The position numbers and the translations under genes were made by a program. Positions 1 to 8,832 of a stretch of 64,000 nucleotides of DNA are shown here, in pieces. The stretch lies in contig CALSTG010000001.1 of the NCBI GenBank assembly GCA_943789205.1, positions 1,354,435 through 1,418,434 on the forward strand. Reading direction: 5' to 3'. Each line of letters starts with the position of its first letter. The stretch's first letter is position 1. Under the pieces are notes generated by a model. The model was given only the letters and a program-made list of their open reading frames with translations. It was not told the DNA's origin and made no database searches. This DNA comes from an uncultured Flavobacteriales bacterium (lineage in GTDB: Bacteria > Bacteroidota > Bacteroidia > Flavobacteriales_D > Crocinitomicaceae).

Positions 1-107
1 TGTGGTAGCACACTGTCCTGCGTTCGGTGTAAAGGTGTAGTTTGTTGTTGCGGTATTGTTCACCGCTGGTGCCCATGTTCCTGAGATACTATTCGTGCTC
101 GTGCCTA
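1..107 (-). pseudogene. Out-of-frame continuation of the lectin-like secreted protein
   Basis: Read on the minus strand, this stretch continues the repeat pattern of the gene that starts at 1651, but in a different frame. It encodes TSTNSISGTWAPAVNN and then a YTFTP motif and a Cys, matching the previous repeat (SLNGIEGSWSPAPNN followed by YTFTPNPDECA). The in-frame version instead ends at a TAG at 89-91 after residues with no resemblance to the repeat. The shift lies at about 103-110, next to a CACGAGCACG near-duplication and not in a homopolymer. The gene runs off the left edge of the window. Either the gene is truly broken, or the assembly has a one- or two-base error here. Confidence 0.6.
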
Positions 108-1651
108 GGTAGGCTTAAAGCATCACCACTACAAATATCTGCAATTGGAGAAAATGTAGGTATTGTGTTTGCCGGATTAACAGATACAATAATATTTTCT
201 TCAGCTGTAACCGTACAGATCGAGCTGCTCACTATTGCCGTAACCGAAACATTACCATTTAATATACTTGGGCTATAAGTTGTGTTTACATTGGTTGGAT
301 CTGAAAAAGATCCAGAAATCGCCGACCAACTGATACTAGTCCCCAGACCCGAAATGACCGCTGAAAAATTAGTATCATCTCCCTCGCAAAGCGTTAAGTC
401 ACCAATAGGTTCGATGCTTGGGGCTTCTCGAACTACGATAGTCATAGAGGCGCTTCCAGCACACTCATCTGGATTGGGTGTAAATGTATATGTTGTTGTA
501 CTTAAATTGTTGGGTGCGGGTGACCACGAACCTTCGATACCGTTTAAACTTGTATTTGGCAGGTTTATGGGTTCCCCTTCACAGACATAAGGGATGTTTG
601 TGAAGCTCGGCGTCACAGAATTGTTAACCGTGAGATTTACAGCTTGCGAGAAGGTACAACCCGGAGTAGTTTCTAGTTGGATATAAAATATCCCTGAGTT
701 AAATAAAAGATTTGGATTCGTTACAGGATTCGTGCATGAAGCATTGTTCCAATAAGTTAAATTTCCAGATTCGCTTCCTGCGGTTATTGAGGCATCTGTA
801 ATATTTCCAATTCCACAAAAAGCAGGAGGGTCGGTAATTATTAAATTTGGTGTTGAACAAACACAGGTTGGGCTTGGAATACTTGTTTGCATATCTATTT
901 CACAAATGGAATGGATTTGTGTAGCCCCACCCGAAGATGATGTAAAACCCCAATAAACTGCAGAAGGAGAGGTAAAAAAGGTTCTGATATCACCATTGTA
1001 TGCGTTGACTAGGGCATCGTCGAAGTACACTCTATATTGTAAGGCAAACGGATTCCAAGTAATACAAATCTCATGATCATTTCCATCAACCACGGAGTTA
1101 CCTGAAGGCAATAAACAACTTGGTCCTGAAATCGTGGCGCTGCTACTTGTAGAGCCATCTATTTGAATCGAGCTATGGTTACATGGGATGTCATTATCTC
1201 CAAAAGAAGAACCGTTATAGGTGTCGAATTCAACAGAAACACTGGGGTCAATGGGACAACCTCCCCCTTGGCAATTAATAGGGTTTCCGGGAGCATAACC
1301 CATACCGCCTCCAGTTCCTCCTAGAACATCTAAACCCTCACCTTGAAGAACAAACGCTATTCCATCTCCTGTTAACTGGTCAGCTCCGAAGTTAGCTTTG
1401 AAATTTAGTTTGAAACTTTGGTACAAGCTTATGGTATTACAGACCCAAACTGCACCTTGTTGAAAATTCCCTGGACCATTCATATCGATACAACTTCCGT
1501 TCGCACTTGAGGTCCCTACGAGTTGATAGGTATTGGCATCACATGTTCCTGAGGTTTGGTTTAGACTAGAGCCATTTACCGTAATGGTCTGGCAAAATAT
1601 GAGAGGTGCGAAAAGCACACCGCAAAGCGTGAGTATGAGTGAGTTAAACAA
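89..1651 (-). CDS. Secreted L-type lectin-like protein with CEGE/YTFTP repeats (3' part frameshifted)
   Basis: Signal peptide at residues 1-20, ending before QTITVNG. Residues about 25-255 form a legume-lectin-like (L-type lectin) beta sandwich, with motifs such as GDGIAFVLQG and VSVEFDTYNG. A Cys-rich linker (CVCSTP) follows, then repeats of roughly 75 residues, each with CEGE or CSGD, a GSW motif and YTFTP. Such proteins in Bacteroidota are exported by T9SS and end in a sorting domain; that end is not visible here. The start is TTG at 1651, since no in-frame ATG precedes the signal peptide. The frame stops at 89, but the protein clearly continues in another frame, so this product is truncated or the sequence carries an error. 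A second lectin T9SS protein lies at 53327-56041. Confidence 0.7.
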   Translation of the reverse strand: MFNSLILTLCGVLFAPLIFCQTITVNGSSLNQTSGTCDANTYQLVGTSSANGSCIDMNGPGNFQQGAVWVCNTISLYQSFKLNFKANFGADQLTGDGIAFVLQGEGLDVLGGTGGGMGYAPGNPINCQGGGCPIDPSVSVEFDTYNGSSFGDNDIPCNHSSIQIDGSTSSSATISGPSCLLPSGNSVVDGNDHEICITWNPFALQYRVYFDDALVNAYNGDIRTFFTSPSAVYWGFTSSSGGATQIHSICEIDMQTSIPSPTCVCSTPNLIITDPPAFCGIGNITDASITAGSESGNLTYWNNASCTNPVTNPNLLFNSGIFYIQLETTPGCTFSQAVNLTVNNSVTPSFTNIPYVCEGEPINLPNTSLNGIEGSWSPAPNNLSTTTYTFTPNPDECAGSASMTIVVREAPSIEPIGDLTLCEGDDTNFSAVISGLGTSISWSAISGSFSDPTNVNTTYSPSILNGNVSVTAIVSSSICTVTAEENIIVSVNPANTIPTFSPIADICSGDALSLPRHEHE

Positions 1652-1806
1652 GAGTTTATAGTTTTGAGTTCCACGAATATAAAAAGAAATAAGTGTATAA
1701 ATGACATTTACTAGCGCTTTTTCTTTGTTTCTCGACCTTTATATCGCCTCAAAAGAGTTGAAATAAATTTATTTCGTTACATTGAGAATGAAACTAAAAG
1801 GTGGAG

Positions 1807-2631
1807 ATGAAGCAATTTAAAAAAATACGAACTCAAGATAATTTGGAGCTGGAGCTCTATCAATCGTCGGTAATTTCACCAAAAGCAGTGCTTTTTTTGG
1901 TACATGGGATGGGTGAGCATGCCCTGCGATATGCTCATGTTGCTGAATATTTTAAGAACGTGAATATAATTACAGTTGCTATAGACCTTAGAGGTCATGG
2001 AAGGTCTCAAGGTAAGCGTGGTCATATGCCAAGCTATGAACTTATGATGCAAGATCTAAAAATTGCTATCGATTGTATCAAAGATAACTATCGAAAAATA
2101 CCTTTAATCATCTATGGACATAGTATGGGTGGCAATCTTATTTTAAATTTTTTATTGAGAAATCAAGAAGGTGTTTCTGCAGCAATTGCTACGGGGCCAT
2201 ATTTAAGGCTTGGCTTTGAGCCCCCGAAATGGAAAGTGCTTCTCGCTAAGCTCTCTGCAAATATATACCCCGGACTGAGTCAACCAACAGAGCTAGAGCA
2301 AGAAGCACTTTCGCGCACACCTCAAGTTATTGCAGAATACCAAAACGACCCACTTGTACATGATAAAATTACTGCATCATTTTTTGTAAATATCCACCAA
2401 GCGGGAATTGATGCAATCAACAGAGCATCTGAAATAGACGTCCCTCTTTTAATCATGCATGGAGCAAAAGATAGGCTCACATCCCCCCAAGGAACAAAGG
2501 AATTTCATGCAAATGCAAAGGACAATGTTAGGCTCCACATTTGGGATGAATTATTTCATGAGATTCATAATGAACCTGAAAAATCCGAGGTTTTTAAAAT
2601 GATTTTAGAATGGCTTAACAACATCTTATAA
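1807..2631 (+). CDS. Alpha/beta hydrolase, monoacylglycerol lipase/lysophospholipase-like
   Basis: About 274 residues, the full length for the PldB/monoacylglycerol-lipase group of serine hydrolases, which hydrolyse acyl esters in the cytoplasm. The oxyanion-hole motif HGMGEH lies near residue 35, the nucleophile elbow GHSMGG near residue 107, the acid in GAKDRLTS near 223 and the catalytic His in ELFHEIHNE near 253. ATG at 1807 was chosen; a GTG two codons earlier (1801) is possible. The gene stands alone, is convergent with the PAP2-like gene and overlaps its 3' end by 6 bases. The exact substrate cannot be read from the sequence. Confidence 0.85.
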   Translation: MKQFKKIRTQDNLELELYQSSVISPKAVLFLVHGMGEHALRYAHVAEYFKNVNIITVAIDLRGHGRSQGKRGHMPSYELMMQDLKIAIDCIKDNYRKIPLIIYGHSMGGNLILNFLLRNQEGVSAAIATGPYLRLGFEPPKWKVLLAKLSANIYPGLSQPTELEQEALSRTPQVIAEYQNDPLVHDKITASFFVNIHQAGIDAINRASEIDVPLLIMHGAKDRLTSPQGTKEFHANAKDNVRLHIWDELFHEIHNEPEKSEVFKMILEWLNNIL

Positions 2632-3279
2632 AAGTATTGGTAACCATGTTATGGTGATGTAAGTAATCACAAAAGCAATAGACCACCCTGAATATACCTC
2701 TAATGGTGAATGTTTGTCAAGATAAAGTCGAGCAGAAAGCACAAGCCCTGAGGTTAAAAATCCAATTAAAATGAGCCAAGCATTGAAGACGATTTGATTT
2801 CCTCCAAATGCACACAAGTAACCTGCAAGGATTCCCGCGCCTGCGGCATGTAAGGATATTTTAAAACGACTGGTTAAAAGGATGCATATGAACGCGACAA
2901 TTGCGCCTGTAAGCGGCAAAGTATATATGTAAATTGGTAAGACAAAATCAGGTGCTTTTTTCCAAAATAAAAAGAACAATAAAATACAATAGGAAAGCAT
3001 AATGAATAGTGGGAATAAGCGTTCTTTCCTTTGGTCCATTTCAACAGAAGACAACAGCCCTCTTTTATACATTAGAATAAAGGATATCCCCGGTGCAATC
3101 GAGGTGAAAACCGCAAACAAAAATAGTATTTGGGTTTTAAGTCCATCAGGTAAATCAAATAATGAAGCATTGCTAATACTCGCCTCTTGAGATGGGATAT
3201 ATAAGGTTAATAGCAATCCATAAATAGGCATAAAAAGAGGCAAGAAGAGCCAAGAAACCGTTTTAGAAAGCAGTTGCAT
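2626..3279 (-). CDS. PAP2-superfamily-like integral membrane protein
   Basis: 217 residues with about six hydrophobic helices. It resembles the PAP2 (phosphatidic acid phosphatase type 2) fold found in Bacteroidota, but the catalytic motifs are degenerate. The usual PSGH motif is replaced by SLHAAG, and the third motif reads SARLYLDKHSPLE, keeping the His but carrying Glu where Asp is normal. Phosphatase activity is therefore uncertain. Its ATG overlaps the rpoN stop codon by one base (TAATG), so it is translationally coupled to and cotranscribed with rpoN. A lipid-phosphatase role is inference from the family only. Confidence 0.7.
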   Translation of the reverse strand: MQLLSKTVSWLFLPLFMPIYGLLLTLYIPSQEASISNASLFDLPDGLKTQILFLFAVFTSIAPGISFILMYKRGLLSSVEMDQRKERLFPLFIMLSYCILLFFLFWKKAPDFVLPIYIYTLPLTGAIVAFICILLTSRFKISLHAAGAGILAGYLCAFGGNQIVFNAWLILIGFLTSGLVLSARLYLDKHSPLEVYSGWSIAFVITYITITWLPILL

Positions 3280-4718
3280 TATAGTTCTTTACGCATTCTT
3301 GCAACTGGTATGTTGAGTTGCTCACGGTATTTAGCAACTGTCCGTCTTGCTATATTATACCCTTTATCCCTTAATAAATTCATGAGTTTTTCGTCAGTCA
3401 AAGGCGTTCTCTTATTTTCGGAGTCAACAGCTTCTGATAATATTTTTTTAACTTCTCTCGTCGATACCTCCTCTCCGCTATCTGTGGAGAGTGATTCTGA
3501 GAAAAAATATTTCAAAGAAAACACCCCGAAATGTGTTTGTACAAATTTACTATTCGCAACTCTTGAAACAGTAGAAATATCGAGGTTGACGATGTCAGCA
3601 ATGTCTTTAAGAATCATTGGTTTCATTTGAGTTTCATCTCCTGTGATGAAGTAGGCCTCCTGAAATCTCATAATGGCAGTCATGGTCATTAACAGCGTAT
3701 TTTGACGTTGTCTGATAGCATCTATAAACCACTTGGCGTTGTCTAGCTTTTGTTTTACGAAATTAACCGCGTCTTTATCCGTTTTTGAAGTTTTGGCACC
3801 CTCGGAGTATGAGCGTAGCATGGTTTCATATTCGCGACTAACCCTCAATTCCGGTGCATTTCTGGAATTTATAGTTAACTCGAGTCTTCCTTCATTTTCG
3901 TATATAATGAAGTCTGGAACAATCTGTTGAAAGTTTTTATTACTTCCTTTTGAAGCCCCTCCAGGTTTTGGATTTAATTTTAAAATTTCATCAATCGCTT
4001 CTTTAAGATCTTCGTTTACAATTTCAAGCTTTTTAGCAATCTTTTCGTAGTGTTTTTTAGTGAACTCTTCAAAATGATTTTCTAGAATAGTTTTGGCCGT
4101 ATATTTTGAAATATTACCATCTTGTTTTCTATTGATTTGAAGCAGTAAGCATTCTTGAAGATTTCGTGCACCCACTCCTGCTGGATCAAGCTCCTGAATC
4201 ATATGTAAAACCGCTAAAACTTCCTGTTCATTTACATGAACATTCATCGAGAAAGCAAGGTCATCTACAATAGCCTCTAGGTCTCTATTTAAATATCCTG
4301 CCTCATCGAGATTACCAATAAGAATATGCGCAATGAGCTCTTGTCCCTCTTCAAGTTTTAGAAGTTGTAGCTGTTCATTTAGTCTTTCGCGGAAGGTAGT
4401 GCCTCCTGAAAAGGGAATTACTTTATCGTCAGAGTCTTTAGACTGATTGTTTGCTCTAGTTTTGTACTCGGCTACGTCATCTTGGAGATAATCTGAAATA
4501 TCAAAATCATCTGACTCTCTTTCTTCAAACTCTTCTTCATTAGAATAGTCTTCATCAAGCTCCTCTTTCCCTTCCTCAAGGGCTGGGTTTTCCTCAATCT
4601 CTTGTTTGATTCTTTGGTCAAGTTCCATGGTTGGAACCTGCAACAATTTCATCAATTGAATTTGCTGAGGGGAGAGCCTTTGCTCTAGTTTTTGAATAAG
4701 ATTCTGTCTTAAAGCCAT
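3279..4718 (-). CDS. rpoN: RNA polymerase sigma-54 factor
   Basis: 479 residues. The N-terminal activator-interacting region is present (LEQRLSPQQIQLMKLLQ with PTMELDQRIKQEIEENPAL), followed by a very acidic region II (about residues 50-90), the core-binding domain and a C-terminal HTH. The RpoN box ARRTVAKYRE lies about 20 residues from the end. Sigma-54 recognises -24/-12 promoters (GG and GC) and needs AAA+ activators. ATG at 4718 was chosen over an in-frame TTG at 4736, because the TTG falls inside a promoter-like TATATTTG box and a GAGGGAAG stretch precedes the ATG. It is coupled to the downstream PAP2-like gene. A candidate sigma-54 promoter occurs in this window at 14794-14809. Confidence 0.95.
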   Translation of the reverse strand: MALRQNLIQKLEQRLSPQQIQLMKLLQVPTMELDQRIKQEIEENPALEEGKEELDEDYSNEEEFEERESDDFDISDYLQDDVAEYKTRANNQSKDSDDKVIPFSGGTTFRERLNEQLQLLKLEEGQELIAHILIGNLDEAGYLNRDLEAIVDDLAFSMNVHVNEQEVLAVLHMIQELDPAGVGARNLQECLLLQINRKQDGNISKYTAKTILENHFEEFTKKHYEKIAKKLEIVNEDLKEAIDEILKLNPKPGGASKGSNKNFQQIVPDFIIYENEGRLELTINSRNAPELRVSREYETMLRSYSEGAKTSKTDKDAVNFVKQKLDNAKWFIDAIRQRQNTLLMTMTAIMRFQEAYFITGDETQMKPMILKDIADIVNLDISTVSRVANSKFVQTHFGVFSLKYFFSESLSTDSGEEVSTREVKKILSEAVDSENKRTPLTDEKLMNLLRDKGYNIARRTVAKYREQLNIPVARMRKEL

Positions 4719-4733
4719 ATTATAGTCTTCCCT

Positions 4734-4741
4734 CAAATATA
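4734..4741 (-). promoter_or_regulatory. Bacteroidota -7 box for rpoN
   Basis: On the minus strand this reads TATATTTG, an exact match to TAnnTTTG, with 15 bases between its end and the rpoN ATG at 4718. No clear -33 TTG was seen at the usual distance. Confidence 0.4.
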
Positions 4742-4807
4742 AGATATAATAACCCTATTAAAAAAGAGGAATTGACCTAAAAACGTTAAAAAACAGTTAA
4801 TTACTGA

Positions 4808-5734
4808 TTACTCTATCTTTTGTTTGATGACTTGGTAGATTTCCCAAGTTGTTTGATTGAACGCACAAATTAGTAAATGCATGTTAGATGGATTATATGT
4901 ACCATCAAGCTGATCTGGAACAGCAAAGCTATAATTGATTAGATATTTATTATTTACTAAGTTTTCACTTGTAATCGGACGTCCGAAAGTCTCATTGTTC
5001 AAGTTACCCCTATGTATATCCCGATGCACATATGAGGTGTTGTGTGAGTTGTCAGCCATTTTTTGATCCCCAACAAGAGAATCTTCCAATAAATAAACCA
5101 TAATCGCGAGGTTTTCATTAACATCTTCAAAAAGAGGATCTGCCTCCACGTGAAGGAATGCTCCTTTTGTAGCTTCGTAATAATTGAGCTCAGATTGTAA
5201 GTTTACTTTTAAATCGTTGCTGCTGATGATTTCATTAGTCATGCTCGTCCATTGAGCAGGGCTTTGAAAAATTGTTCCATTATCGAATCGGTTTACAGTG
5301 CCTCGAGGATTTCCAGGGAAGCCACCATCATTTTCACCAAAATATTGCCCGATTTCAACGCCTTGTGGATTGGTGAAATCTGTTGGGTAGTCAGGTGGCG
5401 AAACGGATTGGAAATCGCCTATGCCATCTGGTCCTGCATGAATACCCGCAGAAAACACCCTTGTTGGATTTGCCAAATGTAATTCGTGAGCCAATTCTGC
5501 TGCGGCAGGACAAAAAACGCATTTGTGCCCCGTGAAGTCTTCGATAATTACATTTCTCTCGGTATTTGAGTTTTCATCGAAAATCGGCCATTCGTTATTT
5601 TGGTAATCGGACCAAAGACCCGGGTATAATGTTGTATCAAGATCGATGCTCACTGTAGGAGGATACGGGTTCTCTACATGGTCGCAAGAACATAAAATAA
5701 AATAAAGAATACCAATTGAAAGTATATAGCGCAT
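4808..5734 (-). CDS. Omp28-related outer membrane lipoprotein with thioredoxin-like CxxC
   Basis: 308 residues with a lipoprotein signal (lipobox LCSC, lipidated Cys at 17). The Omp28 family signature follows: EDFTGHKCVFCPAAAELAH, with the Cys pair at 72 and 75. Omp28 proteins have a thioredoxin-like domain and are attached to the outer membrane; their substrate is unknown. It is the last gene of the TlpA / DUF6029 / Omp28 run, 2 bases after the DUF6029 stop. The combination of a TlpA thioredoxin, a beta-barrel and a CxxC lipoprotein suggests a redox-linked envelope function, which is inference. Confidence 0.85.
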   Translation of the reverse strand: MRYILSIGILYFILCSCDHVENPYPPTVSIDLDTTLYPGLWSDYQNNEWPIFDENSNTERNVIIEDFTGHKCVFCPAAAELAHELHLANPTRVFSAGIHAGPDGIGDFQSVSPPDYPTDFTNPQGVEIGQYFGENDGGFPGNPRGTVNRFDNGTIFQSPAQWTSMTNEIISSNDLKVNLQSELNYYEATKGAFLHVEADPLFEDVNENLAIMVYLLEDSLVGDQKMADNSHNTSYVHRDIHRGNLNNETFGRPITSENLVNNKYLINYSFAVPDQLDGTYNPSNMHLLICAFNQTTWEIYQVIKQKIE

Positions 5735-5736
5735 AA

Positions 5737-7404
5737 TTAAAAACTTTGAGTGAAGCTAAGGGTTAGACCATTGTTGGCTGGGACAAACCTACATACACCA
5801 CCTACACAAAACAATCCAGCTCTCTGTCTTCCAAAAGAAACAGTGAATCGGGTCGATTCTTTTATATAGCCACAGGTAACAATGGGATAATTTACTCTTT
5901 TTGAGGCATCCGAGTTTCCATAATTATATTGGTTCATGAAGCTGAAAAAGTAATGTGGGGATATGGTATATTCCACAAGAGCAGTAAACCAATCTCCTTT
6001 GTCATTTTCTCCATTAGCTTGGGGCTTTACGAATAACCCTTGTAATTCTGCACGGATGGAATGCTTGGGTGCAATCTTGTATAACATTTCAACAACGCCA
6101 ATATGTGCGTTGATGACACCTTGAGCATCATTTGAAATTTTAGCCACATCATTATTTATCTTAATGTTGTAGTAGCTCAGGATTCCAGAAAACTTTTTGT
6201 TTATTTTTTTTGTGATATTGAAATTAATATCCTGCCAGTAAAGACTGTCGCTCATTACAAAAGGTGTGCTCGTATATGCAACTCCTGTAGAATCATTTGG
6301 ATTTATAGAACTTGCATCCATTTTCGGCTGATAGGTTGTGGAAAAGTTGGCGCCAATAGTAGTTCCATATTTACCTCCTAATTTCGATTTTCTTTTAAAA
6401 GTATAAAGAAAGTCTACCTGATAGGCGACTTCACCAACAGGTTGTGTTGCATATGGATATAATGTGGCAACGAGGTTATAGGTGTGTGTTTTATTCAAAG
6501 CAGGCAAATAATTTATAAATACGTCTTGCAGGTCTTTTGTCCGGTCTGAACGATAGCTCATATTGTCCACTGACTTGGCAGAAAAGAGCAATCCAAGCCC
6601 TTTTTTAGTGTAGGTCAAATTAAAAACACTGGCATGACCGTAATTATAGATATAGTTATTGTCATTACTCGGATCTTGTTCTTTTTGAATGTACTCACCA
6701 TCCAGGAAAAAGTTTTTATACATCAATTGAAACCTGCCACCATACGCGCCTACATTTTCAGGAAGAATAAGCGTCGAGTTGTCATCTTTTTGATACTTGC
6801 TTACAAAAGATGCGCCCAATACGATATCTAGTTCTGAGTCACTCATTTTTTTTATGGCCTCGTTTAAATGAATTTCTCCATCTATACCTCGAACGATTCC
6901 ATCTGCGTGTACGATTCTTCCGCTTTGAAAGGAAAGTCTTTGGTACCCATAAACACCTTTTAATACAATCCCAGGTTTAGGTTTTACAATTACTCGAGCT
7001 CCATCCAACAAATTATCATAACCCAACGCTCTATCCTCATAAGCTCGAAGAGCAAGACCACTTCCAAATTGTTCATAAAACGAACCTAAGGTTACATCAA
7101 CAAAGTCATTTTTATATCCAACATAACGCATCCCAAGTCCAGTTCCATCAAACCTGTTTGGATATCCTTGAATTCTAGGTAGATAGGATTCAAGTCGCAT
7201 GCCTGCCTTAAAATTACCATTCGTATAAAAGACATTCATATAGGAGTTAATGAGGCCTTTTGATGGGGGTTGATTTGCACCAATAACCGTATCTTCATTC
7301 AGGTATTGAAAAGTTGATTCTGCATTTCCCGATATGGAACCTTGCGCAAACAAAAAAGAAGCCCCCATAACAAAGGGAGCTAAAAGCAAAAAGTTAAGAT
7401 TCAT
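5737..7404 (-). CDS. DUF6029 family outer membrane beta-barrel protein
   Basis: 555 residues. Signal peptide ends at LFAQG (about residue 21). The rest is rich in alternating aromatic/polar strands and ends in Phe (SFTQSF), typical of an outer membrane beta-barrel. Family-like segments near the N terminus include GMRLESYLPRIQGY and LGSFYEQFGSGLALR. The function of DUF6029 is unknown. It sits 6 bases downstream of the TlpA-like gene and 2 bases upstream of the Omp28 lipoprotein, an arrangement I know as recurrent in Bacteroidota. A pore or assembly role is inference. Confidence 0.8.
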   Translation of the reverse strand: MNLNFLLLAPFVMGASFLFAQGSISGNAESTFQYLNEDTVIGANQPPSKGLINSYMNVFYTNGNFKAGMRLESYLPRIQGYPNRFDGTGLGMRYVGYKNDFVDVTLGSFYEQFGSGLALRAYEDRALGYDNLLDGARVIVKPKPGIVLKGVYGYQRLSFQSGRIVHADGIVRGIDGEIHLNEAIKKMSDSELDIVLGASFVSKYQKDDNSTLILPENVGAYGGRFQLMYKNFFLDGEYIQKEQDPSNDNNYIYNYGHASVFNLTYTKKGLGLLFSAKSVDNMSYRSDRTKDLQDVFINYLPALNKTHTYNLVATLYPYATQPVGEVAYQVDFLYTFKRKSKLGGKYGTTIGANFSTTYQPKMDASSINPNDSTGVAYTSTPFVMSDSLYWQDINFNITKKINKKFSGILSYYNIKINNDVAKISNDAQGVINAHIGVVEMLYKIAPKHSIRAELQGLFVKPQANGENDKGDWFTALVEYTISPHYFFSFMNQYNYGNSDASKRVNYPIVTCGYIKESTRFTVSFGRQRAGLFCVGGVCRFVPANNGLTLSFTQSF

Positions 7405-7410
7405 TTTGTC

Positions 7411-7914
7411 CTATTTGGAACCAAGTTTTAGAATTTCCTCATAGAGTTCATCTTCATCGCCCGGAGCATAGTTGTTGTGTGAATATACAATATTTCCTTC
7501 AGTATCAATTAAAAAGGTATGCGGTACATTATTAACGCCCATTGCTCTTTTAAAGTCTCCATTTGGATCTAAAAGGATTTCGTAATCCCATGCTTTACCA
7601 TTTGAATAAACAGCAACTTGTCTTTTTGTTTTTTCATCATCAACTGAAACTGCAACAAGAGTTACACCTGTTTCATCTTGCCAATCTGGGTATAAATCAT
7701 GAATGGTATTAAGTTCTTTTTTACAAGGAGAACACCAGGTAGCCCAAAAGCTAATTACAACGGGGCCTTCAAAACCCATATTTGCAGTATTTATAACAGA
7801 TCCAGAAAGATCTTTTAATTCTACAGACGGTAATTTTTTTTGAGTTTTTTCTGTTTCTTGTGCAAATAGGAGGCCTGCAAAAAGGCAAAATAGGAATGTG
7901 AATTTCGTTTTCAT
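7411..7914 (-). CDS. TlpA/ResA-like periplasmic thioredoxin
   Basis: 167 residues with a cleavable signal peptide (ending LLFAQE) and a thioredoxin fold with active site WCSPC (Cys 61 and 64) in SFWATWCSPCKKE. The cis-Pro loop is NNVPHTFLID. TlpA-family proteins reduce disulfides in the periplasm. ATG at 7914 was chosen: the longer frame to 7956 would add a non-signal sequence ahead of a perfect signal peptide, and a -7 box lies at 7954-7961. First gene of the TlpA / DUF6029 / Omp28 operon. Confidence 0.9.
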   Translation of the reverse strand: MKTKFTFLFCLFAGLLFAQETEKTQKKLPSVELKDLSGSVINTANMGFEGPVVISFWATWCSPCKKELNTIHDLYPDWQDETGVTLVAVSVDDEKTKRQVAVYSNGKAWDYEILLDPNGDFKRAMGVNNVPHTFLIDTEGNIVYSHNNYAPGDEDELYEEILKLGSK

Positions 7915-7953
7915 AAAGTTGTTTTTAACATCAAAGCAAAAAGAATGCCACGC

Positions 7954-7961
7954 CAAAAATA
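7954..7961 (-). promoter_or_regulatory. Bacteroidota -7 box for the TlpA/DUF6029/Omp28 operon
   Basis: Reads TATTTTTG on the minus strand, an exact TAnnTTTG match, 39 bases ahead of the ATG at 7914. A CAA at 7974-7976 (TTG on the minus strand) is closer than the usual -33 distance. Confidence 0.4.
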
Positions 7962-8007
7962 AGTAAATTAATACAAGTGCATCTTTGAGATTGACTAACT
8001 TGAAATT

Positions 8008-8038
8008 TTGACATTTAGTGTGGAAAAGGCTATATTTG
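8008..8038 (+). promoter_or_regulatory. Bacteroidota -33/-7 promoter giving a near-leaderless mRNA
   Basis: TTG at 8008-8010 (within TTTTG), then 20 bases, then TATATTTG at 8031-8038. This fits the TTTG / TAnnTTTG form well. Only 4 bases separate the box from the ATG at 8043, so transcription should start at or next to the start codon. Confidence 0.6.
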
Positions 8039-8042
8039 TTTT

Positions 8043-8777
8043 ATGAAAAAACTCTACTTTACCATTCTACTTATTTTACCTTCTCTTTTGTTTGCACAAA
8101 CAACCATTAACCTTCAGGATTCTGAGGAAAACATTTCGGGAGGGTCTTATGAATTTACCACCTCAAATTCAGATGCTGTAGATATTCCATTGGAAATCAA
8201 AAACATGGGAACGTCTGATGCAGATTGGAGAGTCACAAGATTAAGAATTGATGTGCCTGCTGATTGGTCTGATTTAATTTGTTGGGGACACTCGACGGAT
8301 GCCTTCGGAGGGACTTGTTTTTCTTCGAGTCAAATGCTTGGCAACCCATGGACGACTCCTATTTCTTCAAATTTTACAGTAAGTCCTAACGAGTATGGAA
8401 AGTTAAAGGTCACAATAAATCCTACAGAAGGAGCCACAGGATTAGGACACTATCGTTATTATGTATCAAATGATGGTGTAAACTTTATTGATTCGGTAGA
8501 CATTAAACTCGATTATAGTCTATCCGTTCAAGAAGTTGAACCTATCCAAGTTTCTATTGTCCCAAATCCTGCATCGGAATTCATCCAAATTAATTTAAGT
8601 GGCGTTGTTACCGCACAAATGAAAATGGTTGATGTATTAGGTAGTGAAGTTTTAAATCAGACGGTTATGTCTAATGCTACTTTCGATATTTCAAACTTTA
8701 GAAACGGGGTATACATAATGTCTTTCAATGCGCCTGGTTCAAAATCAATTGTACGTAAAGTAATTGTTAAACATTAA
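8043..8777 (+). CDS. Secreted protein with T9SS type A sorting domain
   Basis: 244 residues. Signal peptide ends at LLFAQ. A beta-rich central domain (about 22-160) has no family I can name; it includes ISGGSYEFTTSNSDAVDIP, with two Cys near 80-90 (LICWGHS, GTCFSSS). The C-terminal 75 residues are a Por-type sorting tail: IVPNPASEFIQINLSG, then VDVLGSEV, DISNFRNGVYIM and a basic end. The tail is removed as the protein is exported and anchored through T9SS. The cargo function is unknown. Confidence 0.8.
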   Translation: MKKLYFTILLILPSLLFAQTTINLQDSEENISGGSYEFTTSNSDAVDIPLEIKNMGTSDADWRVTRLRIDVPADWSDLICWGHSTDAFGGTCFSSSQMLGNPWTTPISSNFTVSPNEYGKLKVTINPTEGATGLGHYRYYVSNDGVNFIDSVDIKLDYSLSVQEVEPIQVSIVPNPASEFIQINLSGVVTAQMKMVDVLGSEVLNQTVMSNATFDISNFRNGVYIMSFNAPGSKSIVRKVIVKH

Positions 8778-8832
8778 TTTCTAATTAACATTCCTGACCT
8801 CTTTAGACGATTAATTTGTCTAATTTCGTTGC

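Noticed and set aside
42-590. Plus-strand open frames over the first lectin gene
   Set aside because: Antisense to a clear coding region and with no recognisable content.
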